NCBI RefSeq assembly: GCF_002813455.1
Contig: NZ_PHHE01000001.1
Coordinates: 124,001 to 188,000, forward strand
Direction of reading: 5' to 3'
Source: Pseudomonas baetica
Lineage (GTDB): Bacteria; Pseudomonadota; Gammaproteobacteria; Pseudomonadales; Pseudomonadaceae
DNA length: 64,000 bases
Shown: positions 40,596-49,347 of the stretch, one piece after another
Layout: the number at the start of each line of letters is the position of its first letter
Position numbering within the stretch: the stretch's first letter is position 1
Position numbers and translations under genes: made by a program
The notes under the pieces: model-generated
What the model was told of the DNA's origin: nothing
Database searches by the model: none
Seen by the model: only the letters and a program-made list of their open reading frames with translations

Positions 40596-42668
40596 TTAGA
40601 GGAACTGTGACCGAATCAAATCCGTATCGAACGGCGTTATTCCTTGATCAGTTGCAAACACCGCTTGTGCCTGCTGCGGCGAAGCCACTCGTTCGCCTCG
40701 TGCTCGTACATGCAAATCGAACAATGTCTCCAGATCAGGCCGTGGTGTATGTACCAAAGCCCGTAGCATCAACGAAATCCCGCTGAGGTTGTTCCCGACA
40801 TTGTTCCACCGGGGAGCTGAGGTCAGTCCCAGGTCGGCCCAGATCACGCGCCGCTCCTGCAAGTCCATCACAAATGGCAGGCAGATCTCTGTGTCGGATG
40901 CGATATCGATACGATCGAACACCGTTCGCGGCTCGAATACTTCTCCCGATGCGGTATCGGCGCGGGCCATCCAGCCAGCGAAGCATTCTGGAAGATCGCA
41001 GTACGGTTGCTGGGTGTACGAGTTGATGGACGTGACGACATAACGGATACCTTTCTCGACGAGGACATCAAGGTCGAGGTCGATGAACTCCGAAGCCCCT
41101 TCGGGTGCGTCGACGATGTCGCCGCTGTGGCAGCCACCGTAATCTCTCAGGTTGTAGTACGCAACCGTTTCTCTGAACACGAAGTTGGCATCGAAAAATG
41201 CGGCTGACAAATCGATGTCCGTGCGTGAACGACCGTTTTTCCACCACAGGAACAGACGAATGAAGCGTGTGTCAGGCATCGGCAGACGACTGCCCCGCAC
41301 CAGTGTCCGTAGCGATTTCGAAGAAGCGCGTTGTGCCAGCGGTACCCTGTATTCGAGTAATTCTGGATCGATGTAACAGCGACCCAATGGCGGGAGTGTC
41401 GCAAACCGCGTTACCAGAGCGTCCTCGCAGATTCGGGCTGCACGAGCCAGCACCTCGGGTGCGAGAAGCTCTCGGCCATCCTTGATGCCATAGACTTTGG
41501 CGAATGAGCCTTTCGGTGTGAACGCCCGAAGTGGCAGGGGGCGTGGCGCACGTGACTGGGCCAGCAACTGCAGCAGGACAGGCGAGGACACTTGTGGTGC
41601 AACAGCCTCGAACGCATCGAGAACCGGCTCTGGTTCCGTCGCGCGCCGCAATGTTGCGTCCAGCCGTCGTGCGAACTCACCGGGACGACTCTGTAGCACT
41701 GGCACAAGCTCGGCAATATCGCGCTGGGCGAACAATGTTTCGACACGTGAACCAAACGAGGCAGGCGCTTCGTTGCGACGCGCCGCCGTAATGGCGGCCA
41801 GCGCTCGTGGGTATTTATCGGCGTAATCGCCCGGATGAAGTACTTCAGCCAGGCGTTTCCATCGCTCGGCATGCCGCATTACGTCTTCCATAGCATTGGG
41901 TATTTGATCTAGCAGACTCAACAGCAGACGGCGAATCGGGCGCTTCATCGCTTTGAAACGTGTCGTAGCAGTTGCCAGTGATACGTCTCCTCCATTCAGC
42001 GCGATCGCCAGTCGTAGCACGTCAGTCGCCGTTTCTACGTTTTGCTCCAGAAATGCTTCCACCCGAGCATCGCCAGCTACATGCAGGATCAGTGCGCCGC
42101 CAACCTGTGCCCGTATCTCCCGGAACGGGACGACCTCAGGCAGCAGACGGAACACATCACTTTTGTACTCGCGGATAAACCAGATGACATCGGCCGCTTC
42201 CTCCTCGGAGAGCGAGGTGCTTGATGAAACCAGCGGCTCGAGCAGTGACTCGAACTCAGGGATGCTTCCCGGTTCGATAACCCAAGGAATGAAGTTGCCT
42301 TCAAGCATTGGAGGTCGAGAGTCTTCAGTCGCGGGTAAACGTCGAAGCGTGTGGTAATGCATGACGGCGTCGAGGTACAGCTCGGCCTCCGAGGCCGTCA
42401 GAACCTGCTCAGGAAAGTCAGGGTAAAACGGCCGGTGGTGCACATGTGCGCCACTCCTGTGCCGAAGAACTCCGACAATGTCACGCAACCAGTACTTGAG
42501 CTCTGTCGGCGACAACAGGCCGATTTGCTCAATCAGAGGCTCTGACAGTACGCACCGGAACGCCGCGATTTCCCGGACAGCCGACGCGACCTGAGCGCGC
42601 GTGGCACCACCAGTGCCCATCGGGACGTGAACTTTGCTGCGGCGACGCAGGAACAACTCCTGATTCAT
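40596..42668 (-). CDS. Large protein with C-terminal TerD-like domain (MXAN_6230/SCO0854-like)
   Basis: A 690-aa protein from ATG 42668 (MNQELFLRRRSKVHVPMG), which has an AGGGAG site 10 bases upstream; the frame is open to a GTG at 42815. The first ~460 residues are mostly helical with no motif I know. Residues about 465-615 resemble TerD-family calcium-binding beta domains: LFLWWKNGRSRTDIDLS, GGCHSGDIVDAPEGASEF and IDLDLDVL. The overall plan recalls the MXAN_6230/SCO0854 family, but I see no RING cysteines. TerD-type proteins are tied to tellurite, colicin and phage resistance; a role here is inferred. It sits in accessory DNA after guaA, facing the guaA terminator. Confidence 0.7.
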   Translation of the reverse strand: MNQELFLRRRSKVHVPMGTGGATRAQVASAVREIAAFRCVLSEPLIEQIGLLSPTELKYWLRDIVGVLRHRSGAHVHHRPFYPDFPEQVLTASEAELYLDAVMHYHTLRRLPATEDSRPPMLEGNFIPWVIEPGSIPEFESLLEPLVSSSTSLSEEEAADVIWFIREYKSDVFRLLPEVVPFREIRAQVGGALILHVAGDARVEAFLEQNVETATDVLRLAIALNGGDVSLATATTRFKAMKRPIRRLLLSLLDQIPNAMEDVMRHAERWKRLAEVLHPGDYADKYPRALAAITAARRNEAPASFGSRVETLFAQRDIAELVPVLQSRPGEFARRLDATLRRATEPEPVLDAFEAVAPQVSSPVLLQLLAQSRAPRPLPLRAFTPKGSFAKVYGIKDGRELLAPEVLARAARICEDALVTRFATLPPLGRCYIDPELLEYRVPLAQRASSKSLRTLVRGSRLPMPDTRFIRLFLWWKNGRSRTDIDLSAAFFDANFVFRETVAYYNLRDYGGCHSGDIVDAPEGASEFIDLDLDVLVEKGIRYVVTSINSYTQQPYCDLPECFAGWMARADTASGEVFEPRTVFDRIDIASDTEICLPFVMDLQERRVIWADLGLTSAPRWNNVGNNLSGISLMLRALVHTPRPDLETLFDLHVRARGERVASPQQAQAVFATDQGITPFDTDLIRSQFL

Positions 42669-43081
42669 GCTTGATTTTCTCCCTGGGTCGCCGTCGTAAG
42701 CGAGCTGCAGCGTCATGTCTACAGCCGATATGAAAACGCCTGCTGGGAGCAGGCGCGGTGTGGAGAGCGGAACCCCTAGTTCATAGGGTTTAGAAGGAAG
42801 GTGTTCCATAGCCACGCCGGCATTCTACGGAAAGTTCTCCCCGGTTGTCAGGTTGCTTCGCATCTCAACGGTAACAAGCTGCGTCACCAGAAAAATAGGT
42901 GCTGACGAGCGACAAAGCGCGCGTCCATCGTCCTGACGGGCAGCGGCGATATTGGCCAAGTTTGCCCTCAGGGGTGGGGATGTGCGTGATCCCTATCGAG
43001 GTTTGATTTTCTAAATCCGTCGTTAATAACAAACCTCCAAATCAAAAGATCAGGAGTTTTTTAAAGTGTGTATTTGTCGAG
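42669..43081. other. Accessory intergenic region
   Basis: No convincing gene. It contains the TerD-like gene's 5' region and, at 42998-43037, inverted arms GAGGTTTG and CAAACCTC separated by 24 nt, in AT-rich DNA about 45 bases past the stop of the AlkB-fusion gene. There is no clear T-tract terminator. Confidence 0.4.
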
Positions 43082-45256
43082 TTAGGTGACGTCAATTGGA
43101 GGCTCCCGATCAACTTTTCTGAACGTTAACGAAATTCGACGGCCGCGTAGGTTGCCCTGCTCATTTTTGCGCTGTGGTATCTCATGAGACCATTCGTATC
43201 GGGCCGGACCATCCATTGAAACCGCGCTTCGTTGAAAAAGGTTAGTCTCGAATTTTTCATCGCCCGATCTGAACGTCATTTGCCACGTTTCGCACAGACT
43301 GATGGTAACGATAGGGCCGCGGAAGCAGTCAGGGCAATCAATGTGCTTACTGATCCCTTGATTTCCTATGTACTCGTTCACGATGACTTGATCAGGTAAC
43401 TCTTTGACCAAGCCTAGATCAAGTAACCGCTGTCCCAGAGTTTGTGCCCACTTCGGCAAAGGTCCCAAGTACGAGGCAGAGTCAACTTTGCGAAGCTTGT
43501 AATTGTACTTCCAACCATAGTGCTGGACCCTGCGTTTCAAGTCAGATAACCACTCACCTAGCTCGACCCAGTCGAGCAAACGGAGCTCTTCTGCTTCGGT
43601 TATGAAGTCACGAATGACCTTAAGACCTTTCGGGGCAAGAGGGTCCGTCACCACAGGAAGGACATATTCGGTAGGTGGCAAAGGCAGCTTTTGCGCAATA
43701 CTTCCGGTCGCCAGCCATTTCTTGAAAATATCTGAGTCAAACCGGTCGACATGCTCGATATTTTCGGGCAGAGAAAGATAAAGATCTCCCATGACCTTCA
43801 ACAGTCGAGAGTCTTGATCAATTTGAATTTGGCCATCCCCCGATAGCTGGATAGTTGCGTTTTGAATGCGCAAGCTAGGGCGAATTGCTGCCGGGTAGAG
43901 ACGTTTGGCAATCTCGATAGCTTTATCCTGAACTAGAGGATTGTCGAAGTCGGCGCTATACCAGTTTCCGCGCTTACCTAGCGGGCGTTGTGCCCAAACT
44001 TGATCGGCACATAAAAGCTCTATCTGGCCGTCAGCGAGTCTCCAATCAAGTGCTCCGGTCTTGTGAGTGGGCCATTGCGGTGCCGGAGACTTTGCACTCG
44101 ATCCCGATTGCCAAGTGAGGAGTGCTAACCGTCTACTCGATTCGGTTAGACCTCTGAAGCGTAGCTCCAGGTTTCGATAGCCGGTGACCAGCCCACTCAA
44201 AATCGCCCCTGACCACCAAATAGCCGGTGGTAGGGCAGGCATGTCATTTTTCCATGTGATGAATTGATCAGGTTTAGGACGCAACAGAATCAGTTGCAAC
44301 ACCAGACCTACCGGATCGTAGTCACCTCTTTCTTTTTGCACGACCTGTTTGTCTTCCAGAATCGCACTCGTTTGCAGCAGCAGATCGTCGAGAGTTCCTG
44401 GCTCAATGGCGGCGCACCGTGCTTTGTCGCATATCGTTTCAAGCAGATCCGAAGGGCGCCATGCCTCTCGTACATTGATTTCGGAAAAGGTTTCCAGCAT
44501 GGCGCGCCACAAGGCTATTGCCGGCGTCATGTTTGTCGGATTGCAAGGCTGATGCCATGGCAAATGATTGAGCCATGGCGCATCCAGTGCCGCGATAACC
44601 TCAGGCGTCTGATGCTCTGAAAGTGAGTCGCATAGAGCATCCAGCCACGGTTCTATGGTCGGAATAGCCCAGACAGCCATCGTTGCAGCGCCTCGCAATG
44701 CATTCCATCGATTTGGTGGGAACGCAGGCGTGCTTGGCGATTTTTTGGGTGGATTAAAAGCCTGAGTGACCTCATCGGCAACGAGAATTGGCTGTTCTGG
44801 CAACGCAAGATTCGAGAAGCCCTGAACCATTGCGATCAAACGTTCTTTGTCAGATTCAGACTTCACGCAGAAGTGGCTTACTGCGAATAGAGGTAATGCG
44901 CTAGGCCAGCAGACTTTCTTGTCTTGGTCCATATCAATCAAACCGTTGGACCAGGCTCGGTTTCGGTGTCTCAGTACTTTAATTGTTGGAAGCAGGCTCG
45001 AATCAAACCAGACGGTAACGGCGATTCGATCCTCTGGGAAATTACGCTCTAAAGGCTTACTTACACCGAGGTACAAGCCCGGCTCGTTCGCAGGCATGCA
45101 CCACTCATCAGCCAGAAAACTCAGCCAAGCCCTGTGGTCGAGCGAGAGAGCCAATCGGCTTTCGGGTGGCTGAGGATTTTCAGGGCGAGCGTCTTCCTGT
45201 TCGCTTTCAAGGAACAATGGCATCGTTGTCATTGGCGCCTGCGGCTTCGCAATCAT
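43082..45256 (-). CDS. AlkB-like 2OG/Fe(II) dioxygenase fused to a large unknown N-terminal region
   Basis: A 724-aa protein. Residues about 545-715 form an AlkB-family domain: KYNYKLRK, YLGPLPKWAQTLGQRL, VIVNEYIGNQGISKHID with metal ligands His638 and Asp640, the third ligand His691 in WSHEI, and the 2-oxoglutarate-binding RISLTFR (Arg707 and Arg713), closely matching the RxNLTFR pattern of AlkB. All catalytic residues are present, so oxidative demethylation of nucleic acid is plausible. Residues 1-530 match no family I recognise; they include Trp-rich stretches such as ALPPAIWWSGAILSGL and FRGLTESSRRLALLTW. The start overlaps the helicase stop by 4 bp (ATGA). It is the last gene of the methyltransferase-helicase-dioxygenase cluster. 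Base composition is visibly more AT-rich than the core genes. Confidence 0.8.
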   Translation of the reverse strand: MIAKPQAPMTTMPLFLESEQEDARPENPQPPESRLALSLDHRAWLSFLADEWCMPANEPGLYLGVSKPLERNFPEDRIAVTVWFDSSLLPTIKVLRHRNRAWSNGLIDMDQDKKVCWPSALPLFAVSHFCVKSESDKERLIAMVQGFSNLALPEQPILVADEVTQAFNPPKKSPSTPAFPPNRWNALRGAATMAVWAIPTIEPWLDALCDSLSEHQTPEVIAALDAPWLNHLPWHQPCNPTNMTPAIALWRAMLETFSEINVREAWRPSDLLETICDKARCAAIEPGTLDDLLLQTSAILEDKQVVQKERGDYDPVGLVLQLILLRPKPDQFITWKNDMPALPPAIWWSGAILSGLVTGYRNLELRFRGLTESSRRLALLTWQSGSSAKSPAPQWPTHKTGALDWRLADGQIELLCADQVWAQRPLGKRGNWYSADFDNPLVQDKAIEIAKRLYPAAIRPSLRIQNATIQLSGDGQIQIDQDSRLLKVMGDLYLSLPENIEHVDRFDSDIFKKWLATGSIAQKLPLPPTEYVLPVVTDPLAPKGLKVIRDFITEAEELRLLDWVELGEWLSDLKRRVQHYGWKYNYKLRKVDSASYLGPLPKWAQTLGQRLLDLGLVKELPDQVIVNEYIGNQGISKHIDCPDCFRGPIVTISLCETWQMTFRSGDEKFETNLFQRSAVSMDGPARYEWSHEIPQRKNEQGNLRGRRISLTFRKVDREPPIDVT

Positions 45257-46350
45257 CTGTTCAAAAGGTTCGGAGCGGGTAATCGGGAGATTTGATGCTG
45301 AGTCAAAGGAGGCAGACCGTTGAAAATGGTGAGGTGATCCCGTGCTCGCGCGCAGAGCATGTACAGGCGTCTTTGCTCATCGGTGAGGCTTTCCGGAGTT
45401 GAGCGAAAGAGATCTTGCAAGTAGACAGCATTGAATTCAAGGCCAATCACCGCGAGGCTTGTCAGAACAGTAATTCCGGGCGTCATCAGCTTAATTCGAT
45501 GCTCGCTGCCCCTAGGAGACTCGTGGGTGTAAGCATCGACTCGTGTATCAGGAGGCAACGCAGCCTGCAAAAGCGTTTGCAGCGTCTGGGCATCTTTGAC
45601 TTTATGTACGATCACACCGATTGATCCACCTCGGTTACGGTAACCATTGGCGATCAAGCTCACAGCATCCGCCCAGCTGGAAATAGGTTCGAGGCGTGGT
45701 ACCGAGCCTCCGCGTCCGCGTCGGATAATGCCGGGTGGCAATGTATTGGCGCGATGATGGAAGTGTTCAGCGACCCACGCAATTTCTTCGGTGTTCCGAT
45801 GGTTTTCCTTCAGCCTTACTGGATTAGGCATCGGCGCATTGCGGATATCCTGAATAGAGGCTCGCTGACTATCCGTGGTTTGATCTTCATCGGCAAAAAC
45901 AGTGACGGTTTTTGCGCCGTATCGCACTGCCCACGCGTAGAATTCAGCGGGTAAGTTTTGACCTTCATCAATGATCAGATGGTCAAGCGTAGGCTCAACA
46001 TTCGCAGCCTCATACTGTGCCATCACGGCAGGCCAATCGTAGTGAAAAGGTCTGACTGGTTGAGGGGCGGCGAAATTGAATCGAGTGAAGAAGTCTGTGG
46101 TGAAGAACGTGCTCATAGTTTTTGTCGCGACGGTCCCATTACCCAACTGAGCCGCAAGTGCAGCAAGCATTCTATTTCTGGTAATGAGTACAGCACTACG
46201 TTTCAGATTTCTCAGATATTGGGTGCGGTGAACGGCCATGGTCGTTTTTCCTGAACCTGGTGGCCCCAGTACAAACAAGTTCCTATCCGGTGGCGCATCG
46301 TAAATCTGCATTTGTTCGTCGATCAAATCATCTAAGAGCGGGAGTTTCAT
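45253..46350 (-). CDS. Compact UvrD/Rep-like superfamily 1 helicase/ATPase
   Basis: A 365-aa SF1 protein. Motifs: Gln-containing N-terminus, Walker A LGPPGSGKTT (28-37), Walker B IIDEGQNL (126-133), motif III-like ADEDQTTD (153-160), motif IV ENHRNTEEIA (182-191), motif V TVLTSLAVIGLEFNAVYL region (about 294-311) and motif VI LYMLCARARDHL (329-340). The size is about half that of UvrD, so the 1B and 2B insertions are absent or minimal, as in ATP-binding partner proteins of defence and repair systems. It lies 20 bases after the methyltransferase gene and overlaps the AlkB-fusion gene. Confidence 0.85.
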   Translation of the reverse strand: MKLPLLDDLIDEQMQIYDAPPDRNLFVLGPPGSGKTTMAVHRTQYLRNLKRSAVLITRNRMLAALAAQLGNGTVATKTMSTFFTTDFFTRFNFAAPQPVRPFHYDWPAVMAQYEAANVEPTLDHLIIDEGQNLPAEFYAWAVRYGAKTVTVFADEDQTTDSQRASIQDIRNAPMPNPVRLKENHRNTEEIAWVAEHFHHRANTLPPGIIRRGRGGSVPRLEPISSWADAVSLIANGYRNRGGSIGVIVHKVKDAQTLQTLLQAALPPDTRVDAYTHESPRGSEHRIKLMTPGITVLTSLAVIGLEFNAVYLQDLFRSTPESLTDEQRRLYMLCARARDHLTIFNGLPPLTQHQISRLPAPNLLNR

Positions 46351-46370
46351 GAACGATCATCTCTGAAAAT

Positions 46371-47174
46371 TTAATTTGTCGCACTCTTGAAGAAGAGGGC
46401 GTAATGAAGATCTTTAGGGTTACGCGTGAGCTCAAACCGCTCGACTTTCTCGCGAAAGGACTGAAAACCGCCGGCGATCAGGGAGTCACTGAACGCAGGG
46501 AATTTTTCCCGGGCTTTTGGGCTTGAACTGTTGGTATAGAGCACCGCGCATGGACCAGGACCTATGCGCTTGTGAGCGGCAAGGATGTCAGCAACCAATT
46601 CCTCCGGATCCAGAGTTGGGCTGGCAAGCAGGTACGACGCAACGAAGATAGTGAGTTCACCTCGCACGGCTCCGAAGTCGATATCCGACAGATCGTCGGT
46701 GAACTGAAGGTGCGTTTGAGGGTGCAGAGCGCCTTGGGCCTTTGTGGCATCTGCCATCTGGTTTCCCAGAGAGAGCATGGATTCATACCGATCCACGCCG
46801 TAATAACGGAACATCTTTTCTGGTCCCAGCACCGAAGCCAGAGACAGGCCCGCAGTAAATGGGCCGCAGCCGAGATCGATTACCGTCGGGCGGTTGCTCA
46901 AAACCGAGGTTTTGAAGAGCTGGTCGAAAGCACATCTGAGTTCATCCAGATGTCGACTTTGGTTGTATTTTGCATAAAGAAGAGCTTTGTCCGGGCCTGC
47001 GAGTTTTTTTTGAGGGGCATCAAAGTTAGCTTGTCCACCCTTAATGACTTCAAAAAAAACCGTGTCTCGCGGCCATCCCAAATACGTATCGGCTGTAGTT
47101 CGACAGTCGGCGTTAATTGGGTCGTTGACCACTTGGTCGATTACCCTGTCGAGCCATCCCGGGTATGCAGGCAT
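46371..47174 (-). CDS. Class I SAM-dependent methyltransferase
   Basis: A 267-aa protein from ATG 47174 (MPAYPGWLDRVIDQV), with AGGA 7 bases upstream; the longer frame to 47222 lacks a ribosome site. Motif I is VIDLGCGPFTAG (98-109), the acidic ribose-binding residue is Asp128 (YYGVDRY), and a motif IV-like IFVASYLLA lies at 176-184. There is no DPPY-type tetrad, so it is not an obvious DNA N6-adenine methylase; the pattern is nearer to Rsm22-like or small-molecule/RNA methyltransferases. Substrate unknown. First gene of the three-gene accessory cluster. Confidence 0.82.
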   Translation of the reverse strand: MPAYPGWLDRVIDQVVNDPINADCRTTADTYLGWPRDTVFFEVIKGGQANFDAPQKKLAGPDKALLYAKYNQSRHLDELRCAFDQLFKTSVLSNRPTVIDLGCGPFTAGLSLASVLGPEKMFRYYGVDRYESMLSLGNQMADATKAQGALHPQTHLQFTDDLSDIDFGAVRGELTIFVASYLLASPTLDPEELVADILAAHKRIGPGPCAVLYTNSSSPKAREKFPAFSDSLIAGGFQSFREKVERFELTRNPKDLHYALFFKSATN

Positions 47175-47403
47175 GCACAGTCCTTGTGTTTTTATTTGGA
47201 TCCAATGAAGGGTTGCGATCAAAGTGCCACTATTTTATCCATACATCAACCCCCCCTATTGGAGAATTGCCAGTACGCTCTGCAAGTGATTTTTCGCCCT
47301 GTGCGGCCCCGGGTCACCCTTACTGTTTCGCAATTGCAGGTGTATCGTATTCGCCCTTTACGGGTCTGCGGGCCCGTCGCTGATACGTGAGGTAGTTGAG
47401 TTC

Positions 47404-48780
47404 ATGTCCTTTACCCGTCGCCAAATCCTCGGTGGCCTGGCCGGTCTTGTTGTCGTTGGCGTGGGAGCGGGGGGCGCGTCGCGTTACTGGCTGGGCAAAA
47501 TGGCTGACGCTGAGGCTGGTCACGACTACGAGCTGATCGCCGCGCCGCTGGACGTTGAGCTGGTGCCGGGGCACAAGACCGAAGCCTGGGCGTTCGGCCC
47601 GTCGGCGCCGGGTACCGAGTTGCGTGTGCGTCAGGGTGAATGGCTGCGGGTGCGCTTCATCAACCATCTGCCGGTGGCGACCACCATTCACTGGCACGGC
47701 ATTCGCCTGCCGCTGGAAATGGACGGCGTGCCGTACGTGTCGCAACTGCCGGTGTTGCCGGGCGAATACTTCGATTACAAATTCCGCGTGCCCGACGCCG
47801 GCAGCTACTGGTATCACCCGCACGTCAGTAGCAGCGAAGAGCTGGGGCGCGGGCTGGTCGGGCCGTTGATCATCGAAGAGCGCGAGCCGACCGGTTTCAA
47901 ATACGAAAAAACCCTTAGCCTGAAAAACTGGCACATCGACGAGGAAGGCAATTTCGTCGAGTTCAGCATTCCCCGTGAAGCCGCGCGCGGTGGTACGGCG
48001 GGACGCCTGTCGACCATCAATGGCGTGCCGTTGCCGGTGATTGATTTGCCGGCCGGGCAGATCACCCGCGTGCGTCTGCTCAATCTCGACAACACGCTGA
48101 CCTATCGCATCAACATTCCCGGTGTCGAAGCGCAGATCTATGCGCTGGACGGCAACCCGGTCGAACCGCGGCCGCTGGGCAAGGAATACTGGCTCGGCCC
48201 GGGCATGCGTATTTGCCTGGCGATCAAGGCCCCGGCAGCGGGCGAAGAACTGTCGCTGCGCAACGGTCCGGTACGGCTGGGTACGCTACGTTCAGTGGCC
48301 AACTCCGATGCACCGACCGAGTGGCCGCCCGCGCTGCCGGCCAACCCGGTGGCCGAGCCCGATCTGGCCAATGCCGAGAAACTCAACTTCAATTTCGAAT
48401 GGGTCGGTTCGGTGTCGGTCAACGTCGACAACGGCAGGCCGCCGAGCCTGTGGCAGATCAACGGCAAGGCCTGGGACATCACCGACAAGACGTGCGCCGA
48501 TCGACCGATTGCCAGCCTGAAACTGGGCCAGAGCTATATTTTCGAACTGAAGAACATGACCCAGTACCAGCACCCGATCCACCTGCACGGCATGAGCTTC
48601 AAGGTGATTGCGTCGAACCGCCACAAGATCATTCCGTATTTCACCGACACGTATCTGCTGGGCAAGAACGAGCGTGCGCAAGTGGCGCTGGTGGCGGATA
48701 ACCCGGGGGTATGGATGTTCCATTGCCACGTGATCGACCACATGGAAACCGGCCTGATGGCCGCCATCGAGGTGAAGTGA
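47404..48780 (+). CDS. Tat-exported multicopper oxidase
   Basis: A 458-aa laccase-like oxidase. The N-terminus has a twin-arginine signal (SFTRRQILGGLAGLVVVG). Copper motifs are complete: IHWHG (95-99), WYHPH (136-140), HPIHLHG near 400 and the C-terminal HCHVIDHMETGLM, with the type 1 Cys between two His. No Met-rich insert as in CueO is seen, so a general periplasmic oxidase or copper-tolerance role is likely. Its stop shares one base with the tadA start. Confidence 0.93.
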   Translation: MSFTRRQILGGLAGLVVVGVGAGGASRYWLGKMADAEAGHDYELIAAPLDVELVPGHKTEAWAFGPSAPGTELRVRQGEWLRVRFINHLPVATTIHWHGIRLPLEMDGVPYVSQLPVLPGEYFDYKFRVPDAGSYWYHPHVSSSEELGRGLVGPLIIEEREPTGFKYEKTLSLKNWHIDEEGNFVEFSIPREAARGGTAGRLSTINGVPLPVIDLPAGQITRVRLLNLDNTLTYRINIPGVEAQIYALDGNPVEPRPLGKEYWLGPGMRICLAIKAPAAGEELSLRNGPVRLGTLRSVANSDAPTEWPPALPANPVAEPDLANAEKLNFNFEWVGSVSVNVDNGRPPSLWQINGKAWDITDKTCADRPIASLKLGQSYIFELKNMTQYQHPIHLHGMSFKVIASNRHKIIPYFTDTYLLGKNERAQVALVADNPGVWMFHCHVIDHMETGLMAAIEVK

Positions 48781-49277
48781 TGCGCCAGATTCGCCCCGCG
48801 GCGATCATCGACCGCAGCCGTGATCGTGATTTCATGCGCGAAGCCCTGGCCCTCGCCGCGCAAGGCGCAGCCCTCGGCGAAGTGCCTGTGGGCGCGGTGC
48901 TGGTGCAGGATGGCGAGATTATCGGGCGTGGCTTCAACTGCCCGATCACCGGAAGCGACCCCAGCGCCCACGCAGAAATGGTCGCGATCCGCGCTGCTGC
49001 GCAAGCCGTGAACAACTATCGCCTGCCGGGCAGCACGCTGTACGTGACGCTGGAGCCGTGCAGCATGTGCGCGGGGTTGATCGTGCATTCTCGAGTGTCG
49101 CGCGTGGTGTACGGCGCGCTGGAGCCGAAGGCCGGGATTGTGCAGAGCCAGGGACAGTTTTTTACCCAGGGCTTTTTGAATCATCGGGTGTTGTATGAGG
49201 GCGGGGTGCTGGCGGAGGAGTGTGGCGCGGTGTTGACCGAGTTCTTCCGGGCTCGCCGAGCCAAAGCCACTGAATAA
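48780..49277 (+). CDS. tadA: tRNA-specific adenosine deaminase
   Basis: Converts A34 to inosine in tRNA-Arg(ACG). The 165-aa product has the zinc/proton-shuttle motif HAE (64-66) and PCSMC (93-97). The ATG overlaps the oxidase TGA by one base. A frame reaches further upstream inside the oxidase gene, but homologs begin near here. Confidence 0.95.
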   Translation: MRQIRPAAIIDRSRDRDFMREALALAAQGAALGEVPVGAVLVQDGEIIGRGFNCPITGSDPSAHAEMVAIRAAAQAVNNYRLPGSTLYVTLEPCSMCAGLIVHSRVSRVVYGALEPKAGIVQSQGQFFTQGFLNHRVLYEGGVLAEECGAVLTEFFRARRAKATE

Positions 49278-49291
49278 ACACCAACCCCAAA

Positions 49292-49317
49292 GTGGGAGCG
49301 AGCAAGCCCGCTCCCAC
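49292..49317. repeat. Compact REP hairpin
   Basis: GTGGGAGCG and CGCTCCCAC enclose 8 bases; one short REP-like unit after tadA. Confidence 0.65.
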
Positions 49318-49347
49318 AGGAGGATCTCCTTTGTAGGGTAGATCGGA

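Noticed and set aside
40596..42668. RING-domain protein as in some MXAN_6230/SCO0854 members
   Set aside because: No spaced Cys/His set for a RING finger is present at either end.
46371..47174. DNA adenine or cytosine methylase of a restriction system
   Set aside because: No DPPY-type or PC-ENV motif and no target-recognition domain; also no endonuclease gene nearby.
40440..47403. Classical guaA-integrated genomic island
   Set aside because: No integrase and no repeat of the guaA 3' end at the right side; the insert is accessory-like, but the mechanism of entry is not visible.
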